Origin: Paenibacillus sp. Soil750
GTDB lineage: Bacteria; Bacillota; Bacilli; Paenibacillales; NBRC-103111
Direction: 5' to 3'
DNA: 64,000 nt
Assembly: GCF_001428045.1 (NCBI RefSeq)
Contig: NZ_LMSD01000012.1
Location: 434,101 to 498,100, forward strand
Shown: one piece after another, positions 15,909 to 27,468 of the stretch
Numbering within the stretch: position 1 is the first letter of the stretch
Layout: every line of letters starts with the position of its first letter
The notes under the pieces: generated by a model
Seen by the model: the letters and a program-made list of their open reading frames with translations, nothing else
What the model was told of the DNA's origin: nothing
Database searches by the model: none
Translations under genes and position numbers: made by a program

Positions 15909-18900
15909 TTACCATTGAATAATGAATATCGGATTTACTGCCGTATTGGTTTGCTGCTCCTTGCGAATTCCGCCAGTTATAGCGCTAAACGTATAGGTGC
16001 CGGGTAGAAGCTCCTTTTTCACTTCGCCGAGAACGGTTGTTCCAAATGTGCGCCAGCCGTCTGCATAATAAGAAACTTCGCCATTAAGCGGGTTACCTTG
16101 CGCGTCCTTTAGCTGGACTGTGGTATTCACTGTCTGAAAAAGTACCGCTGGATCATCAGCCGTATTCTGCTGCTTTTGCAAGCGCGTTCCTTCGTAAGAC
16201 ACCGCAAAGCTATACGTACCAGGGAGCAGTTCCTTGCTGACTTCCCCGTAGACGACGGTTCCGACTGTTCGCCAGCCATCGGCATAGTAGCTCGCACTCC
16301 CTCCACCAAGTGGATTGCCTTGGCTATCTTTGAGGAGCAGCTTGGTATTCACGGTCTGGAAAAGAACAACAGGCCTTTCGGCCGTATTCTGCTGCAATTG
16401 CAGGCGTGTTCCTTCGTAGGACATCGCATACGAATACGTTCCGGGCAGCAATTCCTTGCTGACTTCACCGTTGGCAGACGTTCCGAATGTCCGCCAGCCG
16501 TCTGCATAATAGCTGGCTTCCCCACCATTTAACGGATTGCCTTGGCTATCTTTAAAGAGCAGCTTGACGTTCACCGTTCGGAACTGGACAAGTGCATCAC
16601 TTCCCGTGTGTTGGGAAAGCTGCAATCGGGTGCCTTCGTACAAAATGGCGAACGCATAGGATTTGTCAGGCAGTGATTTGCTGACCGAACCTGACGCATC
16701 TGTGATGCCAAATGGCTTCCAGCCACCGTCATAGTAAGAGACGACACCTCCGCTGAGCGGATGACCCGTGCTATCTTTTAGCAGAACCTTGACAGCAGTT
16801 GCTGCAAGAGAAAAATTAAGCTGCTTGACGGACTCCATATTCCCAGATTTGTCAGTTGATTTATAGAGCCAAGAATAGGCGCCTTGCTTGTCAAACGTAA
16901 CGGGAGCTGTATAAGTCCGCCAGGTTGCCCCGTTATCCAAGCTGTACTCGGTTTTGGCTACGCCTGACGCGTCATCACTGCTGGTAAGTGTAGCGGTAAC
17001 TGGACTCGTGTAAGTACCGTTTGGTCCATCTGGCTGTAAAGGCGATAAGCTCGCGGTCGTTACAGGTGCAGTTTGATCCGGTGCGTCTTGTTGGTACAGT
17101 GTCACATAGTCAAACGCGTATTTGCCCGTAAAGCGATTGGCGCTGAAACGGAAGGAATCGATTCCCTCTTTGACCGGTTCCGTATAAAAAGGGATTCCTT
17201 TCACTTTATAAACACCTGTTGCCCGATTTAAAGTACCATAATCATCAACAATGCCGGTATAGCCTTTTAATGCATCCATTTGTACGGTTAGGTCAACCTT
17301 TTTAAGTGCTGTATCTAAGTCAACTCGCAGTGTAACCCATTGATTCTGAGGGAGAAAGAAACCTACCGGCTTAGGTATTTTGAACGCCGTGGATGGCGTG
17401 TTCCAAAAGCCGAAAGTACCGTCCGAGAACCCGGAGAAACGTACAATGTCCGAACCGGAACTGCCCAGCTTGAGTTCAAAGTTGCCGATATTCGTACACA
17501 TGCGATCATTCGAGTCGGTGCATAGGCGATTATACATAAACCGGGTTTCGAAGACCGCCTTTCCTTTTATCGCCGTGTTGCTTCTCGTCACAATTGGATC
17601 TTCTACGTATTCATTATCCGCCGGGAACGTCGAATCTTTCACAAGCAGCACCTTACCGCTGGATGGAACAAACGGTTCAACGGTTACCGTAGAGATCGAA
17701 TTTGCAATTAAATTAATCTTCCAGTTGGGAGCGGCTAAATTTCCAGATGACATATTGTCAAACGTCTCGTAGTACTCCCCGCCGTTCGCTGCAGTCGGCA
17801 TCACAATCGTAACGCTAGGACCGTTAGCTGTACGGTTTCCTTGCGCATCCGCAGCTTCAACTCGGAATGTATAAGAAGCTCCCGGTACCAGACCGTCTAC
17901 ATCATAGGCATTCAGATGCCCAGCAACCGTTCCGGCAACCGTACCGTCTGCCCGATAGATGGAATAGGAAACTACTTTGCCCGAGTTATCTGTTGCCGGA
18001 CTCCAAGTCAGCCTCGCAGTAGAAGCAAATAAATGCTCCGCTTTTAGCGTACTCGAGCTTCCCCAGTCAGGCGCATTCGTATCCGATGTTGCGAATACCA
18101 AGGGCACACTCGTTAAGGAACGATTATCACTTGTATCCGTTGAAGTTAGGGTAATCGTATACGATGTGGCCGGTGTCAAACCTGTGATGGTTTCTGATGT
18201 GGTGCCACTAGGAATAACCTTTTTCTGTACCCCATTAACATAAAGGCTGTATGCCTTAACCCCTACATTATCGGTCGATGGCGTCCAACTTATAGTCGCA
18301 GTCGAATCCGTTTGAGCGGTGATTTGAAGATGACTTGGTGCGGTTGGTCGCACTTCATCTGACTGATTCTCAATCAAGGCAATCCAGTCCAGATTCATAG
18401 GACCACCCGTGAGCCACATCGTGACATCGACAGGTCCAGCTTCCAGCTGCTGACCGGTTTTGACGCGAAGCCCTTTCCAAACTTCAGGCGTTCTTCCCCA
18501 GTCAGGCGTTCCCGTAGCATCATACGTCGTCGGCGCCTCCAAATAATATGGTTTGTTGCCAATCATGGCCAACCGCCCCGTCAGCTTACCTGCAGGAGGA
18601 TCCCATGCCACATATTTTAAAACGAGATCATATTTGCCTGACCTAGGCACTTGAATCGTCCACTTCGCCCATTGTCCTGGCTGTTCCCATGCCCCTAAGC
18701 CGATGCCGCCAGATAGAAATGGCCTATTCGCATATTTGCTAAAGCTCTTCCCGCCCGAGGCTGCAATGGATTCTGCCTCCAACCACTGCATATATAACGT
18801 ATTTCGCTTCGTATCCGGATCCGTCCACAACTCAGAAACGGCAGGCGCATTGGTTTGAACCTTGCTTAACCTTAGGAGTCCGGGATCACCTTGTAAAATT

Positions 18901-21797
18901 ACTGCGGCGTTGGCTTCAAGGTATATGCTTTCACGCCGTCCATGCTGCTCAAAAAACAGGCCGCTTGGCGCTTCTTCCACCACATATAAACCAGGTGAAT
19001 TGGACAGATTTCCCCATGCGACAGGCGCTCCTAACGTGTCGCTATACGCTTGCAGCGTTACCGTGCTGGATACGCCATCGACGATCACAGGCAGCGATAC
19101 GTCAGGAAGCGGACTTGGCATCGGAGCTTGATTCAGCTTAAAGTCTCGCTGACCGCTCTCTGCGTGAACAAGCAGATTGCTCTCTTCCGAATCCCAGTAC
19201 ACGCCGCGCAGCGCTCTAGCTTCTGGGGCAGAACCTCCCCGAGGAATCTCTTTCCCATTGCTGCCATCAACCAGTTTATTGACTCCTGGTGCATGAATGC
19301 GCACTTGGGTATCGGAAAGACTTGAAACGGACAGTCGATCACGTCCATAGGCAATTGTGGCTTTCTGATCGCTTTCGATTAACGTGAGGCCGTCCTTGAC
19401 GACCTTCGTCCCGTCGACGAGTAAGATGGAATTGTCTTTGAATGCAATTGCGCTTCCGTTAAAACGAATATTACCCGCAACAATTTCCCCTGCTGTCTCC
19501 GTCATCCGGACATAGACGATCGTTCCGTCTGTGAAGACGAGTTTCAGATAATCACCATGGTTTTCGGATATAACGTTCTGTGGAGTTGAATCCCTCTTGT
19601 ACGCTTCTAACGTCGAAACAAATGTCGCCTTCTCCGTTTTTGGCGTGATGAATGCTGCATGCTTTTGCTGTTCTCCGCTGAAAGCCTTTGTCGGCTGCAG
19701 CTCCATTCCGCCAATGCCAAGGAACTGTTCCTCGTATTCCGTGCGTAATTGCTGCGGTGCGTGGAACCGGACTTTCAGTGCTGCTTCGCCTTTCAAAATG
19801 GTCGCTCCCGCCTGATCCGCATCAAGGGTCAGATCGTCTTCGGCATGAAGGCGCCATTCAAACTCATTCCCATCCGCTTTCTTGGATTGGAGGTTATCAA
19901 TCACGACGAACATTTTCGGTCTGACGTAAATAATGGATCGATCAGCTTTGGACAACGCAGTGGCGTATGCGACGGATGCATCACCACTGACCGCATCAAA
20001 GTCGGGATGAGTCACGAAGCCCACCACTTTGCCATCCGCATCGATACTATTCACTGGCTGACCATACTTCCCATCAACTGTAATTGCGTTAGAAGCCAAC
20101 GTCTGTTTAGCATAATATTTATCGTGATCGGTATCATAGTCATCATAGAATCCGCCCTCAATGGCAAGCGGTTCACCGAATGCGTTGATAATGAAGCTAT
20201 TTTGATCAGCATGACTGTGATTAAAGCTGCCGTAAGGGCTTGATTTAAAATAGAGAGAAACGCTGTCCGGATCATAGAGCTTCTCATGCATGGCGACAAG
20301 CCCGATATCCTGAAACCAACGGGAATCTGGCATATCTACCGGCGGTTTAGCCTCTACGTCAGGCGCACCGTAAAAATAGTTGCTCAAATCAGGATACATA
20401 CTGGTTCCGACGGCTTGAGCCGCCCATTTTAGATGAGGGTCCTTATACATTTGCGCTAGGCGATTGTAGTTGGACACGTTCGGACCACCAGGCGAATCTT
20501 CACTGCCATCACCAAAAATACCTTTCGGGCTGCCTTTTGGGAACGCATAAAGTGGATATAAACCCTCGTTGCGCGAATAGGCCTTATCGTATAAATTAAA
20601 GCCTGTGGCAGCAAGAAGTACATCCATAAATTCTTTGCCAAACAGAGAGGACCACTGCCAGTAGCCGGTTCCCTGCGCCCATCCCCCATTTTCGCCTCCC
20701 CAAGGCGGCATTAAATTGATATAGGAAGGAACAACAGAGCGGAACCAAGACTCGGCATCATCCAAATCGTGAAGCATAGCCGTTGCAATGATCCCTATGT
20801 ACCCGTAAGCTGTCCACCCATGGGAGTCGAATGGATTTTTCGGAATCGGATGCTGAGTTGTCAGAGCGTCAACCATCGTTTTCGTTCGAGTGAGCACCAT
20901 GGCTTTAACTTTATTGCGATCGTCCTGATTCATGAGGCCGTAGAGCCAATCATAGGCCATAGCCGATTTATACGTAATATAGCGGTGAATTTGATCGTGA
21001 GAGGCATAACTGGTTACCCCTGACGTATTCCACTTGGCAATATCTTTCAAACGATCTATCGCTCTTTTCCCCACTGTTTCATTGTTCGAGATGAGATAGA
21101 CCAAAGCCATATCCATCATTTCATTGACGACACCGTCGGAATAGGCACGGTCGACGGCAGTCGGTTCCTTGGGCAAAGCCGTACTTACATTGGCTAGAGC
21201 CCAGGCTAGCTTGGCTTCATAGAAAGCTTTTCCCGACGTTTGGGCTAAACTTCTAAACGATTCAAGCGTCTCCGGTTTAGTCCAAATGCGCGGATGCTGG
21301 CTGCCGACTTGGCTCAAGAGCGTATCGACTGAAGGCACGATAAAAGGAACATAGTCCGCATCAATACGGAATCTGCGAATCTGACTCCAATCCGACCATC
21401 CTCCGGATTGCGTATGATATCGGACCCGCCAATACCAAGTCCCTGCTTCAAAAAGGTGAGGAAAATTATAATAGTTCACACGAACCGCATCGTTTTCGTA
21501 AACGACATTTGTTACTGTAGGACTTTGACTCACTTGGAGGTCGTATTGATCCGCCCCCGGCACCGAAGGCCAACGAAAATCGGGCGGGTTCTGCGTTGTC
21601 ACAAGTCGATCCTCCGGTGCGAATGGCGTATTCAGCCCCGTTAAGACAGCTGACGGCCAACTCGATGCTGCTTTCGCAACGTTCGTGTTAAAAAAAGGCG
21701 TTAAATCAAACAAACTGGTAAGTAAAATGACAACCATACCTAAAGCAAGCCTCGTCTTCAAGCAACTCCTCGACAATCCTATCATCCCCTTCTTCAT
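15909..21797 (-). CDS. Secreted multidomain heparinase II/III-like polysaccharide lyase
   Basis: A 1962-residue secreted enzyme with a signal peptide to about residue 43 (cleavage near AKA-ASS). An FN3-like N-domain (about 60-145, DUF4962 type) comes first. A heparinase II/III alpha-toroid follows (about 165-500), with [15 protein letters not shown] supplying a candidate catalytic Tyr. The beta-sandwich (about 500-900) holds the metal-site motif [12 protein letters not shown] and [10 protein letters not shown]. Next are a CBM35/CBM6-like domain (about 1000-1170), two FN3 domains (about 1175-1360), a concanavalin-like domain (about 1365-1560), an OmpL47-type Ig domain (about 1565-1660) and four 71-75-residue repeats to the end. 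Related folds cleave alginate, heparin or other uronates by beta-elimination; the substrate here is unknown. There is no SLH or dockerin domain, so it is either free or held by the repeats. The start has AGAAGG upstream. Confidence 0.85.
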   Translation of the reverse strand: MKKGMIGLSRSCLKTRLALGMVVILLTSLFDLTPFFNTNVAKAASSWPSAVLTGLNTPFAPEDRLVTTQNPPDFRWPSVPGADQYDLQVSQSPTVTNVVYENDAVRVNYYNFPHLFEAGTWYWRVRYHTQSGGWSDWSQIRRFRIDADYVPFIVPSVDTLLSQVGSQHPRIWTKPETLESFRSLAQTSGKAFYEAKLAWALANVSTALPKEPTAVDRAYSDGVVNEMMDMALVYLISNNETVGKRAIDRLKDIAKWNTSGVTSYASHDQIHRYITYKSAMAYDWLYGLMNQDDRNKVKAMVLTRTKTMVDALTTQHPIPKNPFDSHGWTAYGYIGIIATAMLHDLDDAESWFRSVVPSYINLMPPWGGENGGWAQGTGYWQWSSLFGKEFMDVLLAATGFNLYDKAYSRNEGLYPLYAFPKGSPKGIFGDGSEDSPGGPNVSNYNRLAQMYKDPHLKWAAQAVGTSMYPDLSNYFYGAPDVEAKPPVDMPDSRWFQDIGLVAMHEKLYDPDSVSLYFKSSPYGSFNHSHADQNSFIINAFGEPLAIEGGFYDDYDTDHDKYYAKQTLASNAITVDGKYGQPVNSIDADGKVVGFVTHPDFDAVSGDASVAYATALSKADRSIIYVRPKMFVVIDNLQSKKADGNEFEWRLHAEDDLTLDADQAGATILKGEAALKVRFHAPQQLRTEYEEQFLGIGGMELQPTKAFSGEQQKHAAFITPKTEKATFVSTLEAYKRDSTPQNVISENHGDYLKLVFTDGTIVYVRMTETAGEIVAGNIRFNGSAIAFKDNSILLVDGTKVVKDGLTLIESDQKATIAYGRDRLSVSSLSDTQVRIHAPGVNKLVDGSNGKEIPRGGSAPEARALRGVYWDSEESNLLVHAESGQRDFKLNQAPMPSPLPDVSLPVIVDGVSSTVTLQAYSDTLGAPVAWGNLSNSPGLYVVEEAPSGLFFEQHGRRESIYLEANAAVILQGDPGLLRLSKVQTNAPAVSELWTDPDTKRNTLYMQWLEAESIAASGGKSFSKYANRPFLSGGIGLGAWEQPGQWAKWTIQVPRSGKYDLVLKYVAWDPPAGKLTGRLAMIGNKPYYLEAPTTYDATGTPDWGRTPEVWKGLRVKTGQQLEAGPVDVTMWLTGGPMNLDWIALIENQSDEVRPTAPSHLQITAQTDSTATISWTPSTDNVGVKAYSLYVNGVQKKVIPSGTTSETITGLTPATSYTITLTSTDTSDNRSLTSVPLVFATSDTNAPDWGSSSTLKAEHLFASTARLTWSPATDNSGKVVSYSIYRADGTVAGTVAGHLNAYDVDGLVPGASYTFRVEAADAQGNRTANGPSVTIVMPTAANGGEYYETFDNMSSGNLAAPNWKINLIANSISTVTVEPFVPSSGKVLLVKDSTFPADNEYVEDPIVTRSNTAIKGKAVFETRFMYNRLCTDSNDRMCTNIGNFELKLGSSGSDIVRFSGFSDGTFGFWNTPSTAFKIPKPVGFFLPQNQWVTLRVDLDTALKKVDLTVQMDALKGYTGIVDDYGTLNRATGVYKVKGIPFYTEPVKEGIDSFRFSANRFTGKYAFDYVTLYQQDAPDQTAPVTTASLSPLQPDGPNGTYTSPVTATLTSSDDASGVAKTEYSLDNGATWRTYTAPVTFDKQGAYSWLYKSTDKSGNMESVKQLNFSLAATAVKVLLKDSTGHPLSGGVVSYYDGGWKPFGITDASGSVSKSLPDKSYAFAILYEGTRLQLSQHTGSDALVQFRTVNVKLLFKDSQGNPLNGGEASYYADGWRTFGTSANGEVSKELLPGTYSYAMSYEGTRLQLQQNTAERPVVLFQTVNTKLLLKDSQGNPLGGGSASYYADGWRTVGTVVYGEVSKELLPGTYSFAVSYEGTRLQKQQNTADDPAVLFQTVNTTVQLKDAQGNPLNGEVSYYADGWRTFGTTVLGEVKKELLPGTYTFSAITGGIRKEQQTNTAVNPIFIIQW
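15912..16793 (-). repeat. Four tandem 71-75-residue repeats at the end of the large lyase
   Basis: Units of 75, 74, 74 and 71 codons, N- to C-terminal, lie at 16569-16793, 16347-16568, 16125-16346 and 15912-16124. The shared pattern is [45 protein letters not shown] and a V-F-Q-T-V-N end. The middle two units are nearly identical. Predicted all-beta, prealbumin/CnaB-like folds are likely. Their role (sugar binding, spacer or wall attachment) is unknown. Confidence 0.9.
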
Positions 21798-21830
21798 ACA
21801 TAGCTTACCTTCTGCCGAATCCCGAAGAAA

Positions 21831-21844
21831 TGAAATCGCTTACA
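21831..21844 (-). promoter_or_regulatory. cre site (CcpA) in the leader of the large lyase
   Basis: TGAAATCGCTTACA matches the consensus TGWNANCGNTNWCA at all 14 positions. It sits 34-47 bases before the start codon, where bound CcpA would block transcription as a roadblock. Confidence 0.6.
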
Positions 21845-22000
21845 AATTGTTCCCCCTTTCACTAGGATCATCGTACCTCCTCTAAAATGGTTCGTATATT
21901 AACGGAAACCTGTGATGATCAACTTTTTTTGACTCTTCATAAAAAAATGCCACTTTTCGTAAAACAGCCTACCTTTTCATTCCCCTTAAAAGAAGAAAAA

Positions 22001-22034
22001 AACGGATAAGCCAGCTATGTGGCTTAATCCGTTT
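22001..22034 (-). terminator. Terminator of the membrane AraC regulator gene
   Basis: AACGGATTAAGCC and GGCTTATCCGTT form a stem with an eight-base loop, followed by TTTTTTTC on the minus strand, 15 bases past the stop at 22049. Confidence 0.85.
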
Positions 22035-22048
22035 CTATGCTTCACTGC

Positions 22049-24250
22049 TTAGGAATCCGTTCTTTTTCGATATTCGCTTGGTGTAACGCCAGTGTATTTC
22101 TTGAACATCCGATTGAAAGAAGTAATGTTCTGATACCCCACTGATTTGGCGGCATCATGGATTTTGATTCGGCTATCGGCTAGAAGGTCTATCGCTTTCG
22201 CAATACGTGTTTCATTGATATAGTCCACAATGTTCTTACCGGTCTTGGCTTTGAAGTAAGAGGATAAATACCCGCTGCTCATTTTTAGCTTCTCGGCGAG
22301 AATGTCTAAGTAGATTTCTTCCGATAAATGCTCGTGAATATAATCCATGACGAAAGAGGTTACTGGGTATTTCTCTTCCTTCTGATCTCGGACAGCTTCC
22401 GACGAAAGCGTCACCCACTCGAGCATCAGCTGCTCAAGCTCCTCCATGTTGCTGCATTGTTGAATACGCTCCCCCGCTTTGCCGTAAAGAGAGGCCAGTC
22501 GCTCAGTATCGATCGGGTAAGACGCGATCGCGTTTCGAATTTTACCTGCAAGGGAGTCGGCAAACCCCTGCATGACAGAAGCTGTCAATGCCTTGCTTCG
22601 CCATTTGGCAAAAAGGCGTTCTAACAGCGCTACAAGCTGCTGCGTATTTCCTTCACGTAATTGCGTTTCCAGCTCTTTTTCTTGATCAGGTGATAAGCCA
22701 ATTGAAATCGGCACCGACCTGCGTTCCTGAATAAGCTGAGTTTCGTTTATGAGCAGCCGTTCTTCAAGCAGCGCCTCTGCCTCCTCAAAGGCCGAAGTCA
22801 GCTGCGTAGATGCCGTATAAACAGAAGTTACGGCAATCGTGATGACCCCGAACTCTTTATCATGATCAAAAACTTGCTTCATTGCCCCAAGCAGATCAGT
22901 GATTTGGGCTTTGTTGTCTGTGAAAACGAGACTGAGTATTTGATCTTTTTCAATTTGAAAGGTCATGGAGTCCGGGTAACTTGGCTGAATTGTGCTGTCG
23001 ATATACGTTTTCATATAATAGGCCCATTGTTGCAAGGAAGCGTTGGAAGATGGCGACTTGAGTGAAGGTTGGATTTGAAAAAGAACAAAAAAGAAAGGTT
23101 TATCGGCAAAATCAAGCTTATGCGCATCATGTTCATGACCACGAATTGCTTTCAAGTGGTTCATGAAGGAAAGCTGCTTACGAATCATTTGACTGCCGTG
23201 AATTTCATGGGAGATAATATTAAATTCCTTAATGTTGGATCTAAATGGTGTTGGTTCGTTCATCTGCCGCAAGGATTCGATGACTTTCTTTAACGGGTTG
23301 TTAATCCTAGCAGCAAACAGGAACGAGAAGATTACACTGAGCAGAATTGCAGCTGCAAGAATAGCAACAACCGTAATGCTGAACCGGGACTGATTCGTAA
23401 TCCGCTCAACGGGAACCCGGTACAGATAGGTGTAACCAGTGCCTTCGCCTTTCATCGTAAAATGGTACTTGCTATCTCGAATAAAATCATTGCCTTCTGC
23501 CTGCTTAAGATCGTCAAACGCAAGTGCGGCTTCTTGCGCCGTGCTTTTAAATAGTGGCTCTCCATCTTGGTTATAAATAATTAAATCGTTATAAAGGCTT
23601 TGGTGAAACGCTTTATACATTTTGGCAGCATCGAGAAACACGATCATATAGAAATCATCACTGTTTTTAATCAGCAGCGGGATCATGTCCCCAAGCGGTT
23701 GAGGACGGTCTCGAAAAATATGATTCGTCATTGGCGCAGCAGGCAGCATACGGTTGGCAAACGATTCCGTAAACTGCCGGCGCCAGAAATCAAGCGGATA
23801 CGATTCGCTTTTATAGAACACTTGAAACATCGCTTCGGCGTTCGTACTCGTGCCTTTTTCCACCACAAGATCGCCTTGTTTGGCATAAAAAACGATGTCA
23901 TCAATAAATAGGTAAGGATTTGTTGTGAAGCTGGATATTTCCCGAATAACATCCGGAAAACGGCTATAACTGGGGGCACTGCGCAACCTTTGCACCTCAT
24001 CACTGTAAAAAAACAGATACATCTGCTTTTTGATCAAGTCCAAATGCTTTTCATAATTGTTCTTCGTATTTTCGAGCATCAGCGTGTTGTACTTGACGAT
24101 CTCCTGCCTCACATTCTGTTTGGACACCGAGACAGCGTAAACGATCAGGGAGGCGAGCAGCAGAATGATGCATAGAAAGCCTGCAATTAGCCGTATAAAG
24201 AGCGAATTGGACTTGTTACGGATGAAAATAATCGGTTGTAAGGTTTTCAT
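22049..24250 (-). CDS. Membrane-anchored AraC-family sensor-regulator
   Basis: A 733-residue one-component regulator. A transmembrane helix (about 18-40), an extracytoplasmic sensor domain (about 41-295, Cache-like) and a second helix (about 296-320) are followed by a cytoplasmic linker. The C-terminal AraC DNA-binding domain (about 630-733) has two helix-turn-helix motifs, YLDILAEKLKMSSGYLSSYF and AAKSVGYQNITSFNRMFKKY. Such proteins sense a sugar outside the cell and switch on neighbouring glycan genes. It lies between the GH106-like cassette upstream and the large lyase plus importer 1 downstream, its likely targets. Confidence 0.88.
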   Translation of the reverse strand: MKTLQPIIFIRNKSNSLFIRLIAGFLCIILLLASLIVYAVSVSKQNVRQEIVKYNTLMLENTKNNYEKHLDLIKKQMYLFFYSDEVQRLRSAPSYSRFPDVIREISSFTTNPYLFIDDIVFYAKQGDLVVEKGTSTNAEAMFQVFYKSESYPLDFWRRQFTESFANRMLPAAPMTNHIFRDRPQPLGDMIPLLIKNSDDFYMIVFLDAAKMYKAFHQSLYNDLIIYNQDGEPLFKSTAQEAALAFDDLKQAEGNDFIRDSKYHFTMKGEGTGYTYLYRVPVERITNQSRFSITVVAILAAAILLSVIFSFLFAARINNPLKKVIESLRQMNEPTPFRSNIKEFNIISHEIHGSQMIRKQLSFMNHLKAIRGHEHDAHKLDFADKPFFFVLFQIQPSLKSPSSNASLQQWAYYMKTYIDSTIQPSYPDSMTFQIEKDQILSLVFTDNKAQITDLLGAMKQVFDHDKEFGVITIAVTSVYTASTQLTSAFEEAEALLEERLLINETQLIQERRSVPISIGLSPDQEKELETQLREGNTQQLVALLERLFAKWRSKALTASVMQGFADSLAGKIRNAIASYPIDTERLASLYGKAGERIQQCSNMEELEQLMLEWVTLSSEAVRDQKEEKYPVTSFVMDYIHEHLSEEIYLDILAEKLKMSSGYLSSYFKAKTGKNIVDYINETRIAKAIDLLADSRIKIHDAAKSVGYQNITSFNRMFKKYTGVTPSEYRKRTDS

Positions 24251-24344
24251 GCAATCCCCACTTTTTATGCAGGATATATTCGTGTTTACATCGTCGACTT
24301 GTGTCTATCTTAGCAAACAGGCCCACAGGTGTAAATCACTCGAT

Positions 24345-27300
24345 TCATTCCTCTTGATAGATCTCGACAGCCCCCATTAATCCATAGGGCTGCAATCGAT
24401 ATGCCGGCGTATAATTTGCTTCATCCGGATGAAAAGACCACCAATCCGTCCAGCCCCGATCATTTGGTTTTTCATGAAACGGTCCTAATAAGTTGCGGGG
24501 ACTGCCGACTACCTCAACGTCGATACGGTTCTGTCCTTGCACAAGCCAATTGGTCAACTCAACAGTACCTGCAGCCCGCCATGGAATTGCTTGCCGATGC
24601 GTTTCATTGATGGTTATCTGCAGCGTAATCGCTTCATATTCCCCTAGCTTTAGCATAATTCGTTTGCCTTTACTAATGTCTGCCTCCAAATCGTACTGAT
24701 AGATCATGCTCCCGCAGTAGTGTGGATACCCCTGCCGAGCCCAATCCCCGATAACAAGACGCTCTGGTTCAAGAATAAGACTGCGATCGTGATCGAGGGC
24801 AAAATCACCAATCAAGAAGGCATTCTCCACTTCCATGTCATGCGTATAAGCGCAGCGAATCACTAGTTCATTCTCACCTTCACGCAAGGAGGGCAGCTTT
24901 AAAGATGACATTGATCGATCCAGAAACCAGCCGTCCGGCTTTCCCGGAACCGGATGTCCGTTCAATTCAACATGAAATCGCTCCAGCTGCTCGAAAACGA
25001 GTTGCGTATCTGTCTTCGGCGTGTTCTTCACATGAAAAGTAAAGCGGAATGCAACCGAAGTGCCGTCCGATGCATGTGGCTCGTGTATCCAGAAATGTCT
25101 TTGAAGCTTTCCGTTCGCATAAACGGGCCGCATGCCCAACTGCTGCCGAACCGCTTGCTGTGCTTGCCACACTTCCATTGTGTCCGACCAAGCTGCTTCT
25201 CCCAGCCGGTACTGGCAAGCGTCCATGACGAGGGCGTTCGGATGGGTTCGGGAAAAGCTCGTACTTCCCTCCATTTTCGTCAGAAGTTTCATCCCCTGCC
25301 CCAGTGGACTATGCTTCTTCGCATTTGGCAGAATTCGCTTGCTTCCTTTGGAGATCACATACAGCTTGGATTCCGCAGGACCGAAGCATGCCTCAAAATG
25401 CAGGTAACCGTTGTTAGCTTGCGCCTGCTTTGCAACGACCTCTCCGGATAGCAGATCCCATTCTTCGACCCCTCCGCTTCCTTCGATCCCAACCTCCACT
25501 TCGTATGAAGCTTCGCGATCATTGTTCACGACGAAGACGATCGTGCAATCCGGCAGCTCGCGCCGCATGTACAAGAGTCGTTCGGATTCCTCTCCACTTG
25601 ATGCCGTAAGACGCACAGTACGCGGGGCAATCCGCTCGATTTCAAGGATCAGTTCGTTCCAACTGTTCCTATGCTTAAATCCGTGATGGCCAGTTAGAAG
25701 GTGCAACTCATTAGATGGCTCCGCATCCAGCAGGGTCGGAACTTGGCCATAAGCCAGAACGATTCCCCCGGCATCCATAAACGTCATCAATAGTTTAAAG
25801 GTTGACGGAAGTAAATTGCTCAGCGAAGGCAAAATAACGACGGGATAGCTGGCTTGACCGATGCCAAATCGCTTCTCAACCACAAAGCCGTCTTCTTGCA
25901 TACACAGCTCATCACCTAAGTCAAAATCAACATGCTGGCTGAGCAAATGCTGAACAAAAGCATTAAACTCACGGTTATAGGCGTTAAGCTTTTCGATATT
26001 ACCTCCATCGTTACGCCATTCTTTCCCTTTCACATCGCAACCGAGCTGCGACCATACGGTTGTCGACGGATGAATGACAAGCACATCTCTTCGGACACGT
26101 CCCTCACATAGGACTGCACCCAACCGAGCAAAATACTGTTCCATCACATGATTGTGCGGCCACCAATTCGTATTGTAGTTAAAGGAAGGCGGATAATCCC
26201 GTTTTCTGCATCCTCGAAGTGAATATAGGGACACATGGTAGGTCATAAGATTGACGCCAAGGACATATTGCCAATCACCGACCCATTTACGGCCCTCGAA
26301 TGTGAATCCCCACCCCGTTACACCATAGGTTTCGGTGATTACCTTTTTCTTGCCATATTGATTGGCAATGCTCGAAACGTGCTTGACGCCCAAACTTTCG
26401 TCCGTTTGTTCGCACAGAATGTCGATGCCGGGGATGTCCATATAGCGATAATTCGGCATGAGCGCGCCTTGATGCCGGACTGCGCCAACCAGATCTGCCT
26501 CATCGCAGAAATGGCCTGTAAAAGCAAGACCGTTTTCCCTGCACCAATCACCGATTTGCTTCGTAAAGGACTGGCAGAACATCTCGGTTACCGTTTTCCA
26601 ATAATCGAAACGGACTTTAGCTGAAGGCGCCCCGTGATAGTAGAAATACGGCAGCGCATCCCAAATGGCGTAGCCATTCTTTTCCAAAAAAGCTTGCGGC
26701 AATTCATCGGACCATGTAATCCAAGTCATTTCCGGTGCTTTCAGCTCTTCTTTAAAACCGAGCAGACTGGGTTCATCCGTAAAAATCCCAGGAACTGTCC
26801 GACCGAACTCCCCTCCAACCGCAGCCTTATAGGTCTCATACGTCGTCTCGATGAAAATTCTGGTGGCTTCGGGATTCAAGTGATCCGGATACGTATCCCC
26901 ATGGCACCATTCATTGGGGGCAGCGACGATTCGGCGAAAGATCAAATAGACTTCATCCTCAGAGAGAGTCATCGAATCCAAACTTGATGGTGTTAACCTC
27001 TCGCAGGCTAACAGTTCGCTGCCGGACAGCTTCGCGCGATACATGGCTAGCACGGTGTCATCCTGTTGCGAGCTGTGAGAAACCGTCAGTGTTAAAGCTT
27101 TCGCCCGCACGGCATCGCCGCCAATGCGCGGCACAAGGCCTCCTCCCATCCCGGAAGAATAACGATCCTCGTCGTACAGCCATGCGTGAACCCCTTCCGC
27201 TTTCGCTTTCGCTACGGAATCCTTAACCCGCTCCATGAATTCCTCACCCATGTAAGGCGTCTCGAGACCTTCCCGCACATGCATCATAAATCCGCCCATG

Positions 27301-27434
27301 CCCTGTTCCTTAAAGCCCTCGATTTGTCGGTCCAGCTCCTCCTGCTCCATGGTGCCATTCCAAGACCAGAAGGGTACCGATCGGTGTTTCACAGGAGGAT
27401 TCTCAAATTTTTGCAACAATCCAGATTTATTCAA
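24345..27434 (-). CDS. GH106-like glycoside hydrolase (alpha-L-rhamnosidase family)
   Basis: A 1029-residue cytoplasmic protein without a signal peptide. The N-terminus has the GH106-type signature FENPPVKHRSVPFWSWNGTM and GGFMMHVREGLETPYMGEEF, marking the barrel edge. Later stretches are YDEDRYSSGMGGG, GIFTDEPSLLGFKEEL (candidate catalytic acid) and AFTGHFCDEADL. The C-terminal 200 residues form beta-galactosidase-like jelly rolls (QRHFWIHEPH, ELVIRCAYTHDMEVENAF). Characterised GH106 members remove terminal L-rhamnose, for example from rhamnogalacturonans; many distant members are untested. The ATG at 27434 follows AGAAGGGAG. It is third in an operon with the isomerase-like and dehydrogenase genes, 34 bases after the latter. 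Confidence 0.75.
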   Translation of the reverse strand: MNKSGLLQKFENPPVKHRSVPFWSWNGTMEQEELDRQIEGFKEQGMGGFMMHVREGLETPYMGEEFMERVKDSVAKAKAEGVHAWLYDEDRYSSGMGGGLVPRIGGDAVRAKALTLTVSHSSQQDDTVLAMYRAKLSGSELLACERLTPSSLDSMTLSEDEVYLIFRRIVAAPNEWCHGDTYPDHLNPEATRIFIETTYETYKAAVGGEFGRTVPGIFTDEPSLLGFKEELKAPEMTWITWSDELPQAFLEKNGYAIWDALPYFYYHGAPSAKVRFDYWKTVTEMFCQSFTKQIGDWCRENGLAFTGHFCDEADLVGAVRHQGALMPNYRYMDIPGIDILCEQTDESLGVKHVSSIANQYGKKKVITETYGVTGWGFTFEGRKWVGDWQYVLGVNLMTYHVSLYSLRGCRKRDYPPSFNYNTNWWPHNHVMEQYFARLGAVLCEGRVRRDVLVIHPSTTVWSQLGCDVKGKEWRNDGGNIEKLNAYNREFNAFVQHLLSQHVDFDLGDELCMQEDGFVVEKRFGIGQASYPVVILPSLSNLLPSTFKLLMTFMDAGGIVLAYGQVPTLLDAEPSNELHLLTGHHGFKHRNSWNELILEIERIAPRTVRLTASSGEESERLLYMRRELPDCTIVFVVNNDREASYEVEVGIEGSGGVEEWDLLSGEVVAKQAQANNGYLHFEACFGPAESKLYVISKGSKRILPNAKKHSPLGQGMKLLTKMEGSTSFSRTHPNALVMDACQYRLGEAAWSDTMEVWQAQQAVRQQLGMRPVYANGKLQRHFWIHEPHASDGTSVAFRFTFHVKNTPKTDTQLVFEQLERFHVELNGHPVPGKPDGWFLDRSMSSLKLPSLREGENELVIRCAYTHDMEVENAFLIGDFALDHDRSLILEPERLVIGDWARQGYPHYCGSMIYQYDLEADISKGKRIMLKLGEYEAITLQITINETHRQAIPWRAAGTVELTNWLVQGQNRIDVEVVGSPRNLLGPFHEKPNDRGWTDWWSFHPDEANYTPAYRLQPYGLMGAVEIYQEE

Positions 27435-27468
27435 TGCTATTCTCCCTTCTCAGTTCAACCATGCATAC

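Noticed and set aside
15909-16793. C-terminal repeats of the large lyase as a CRISPR or satellite array
   Set aside because: They are in-frame protein repeats of about 222 bases without spacers.
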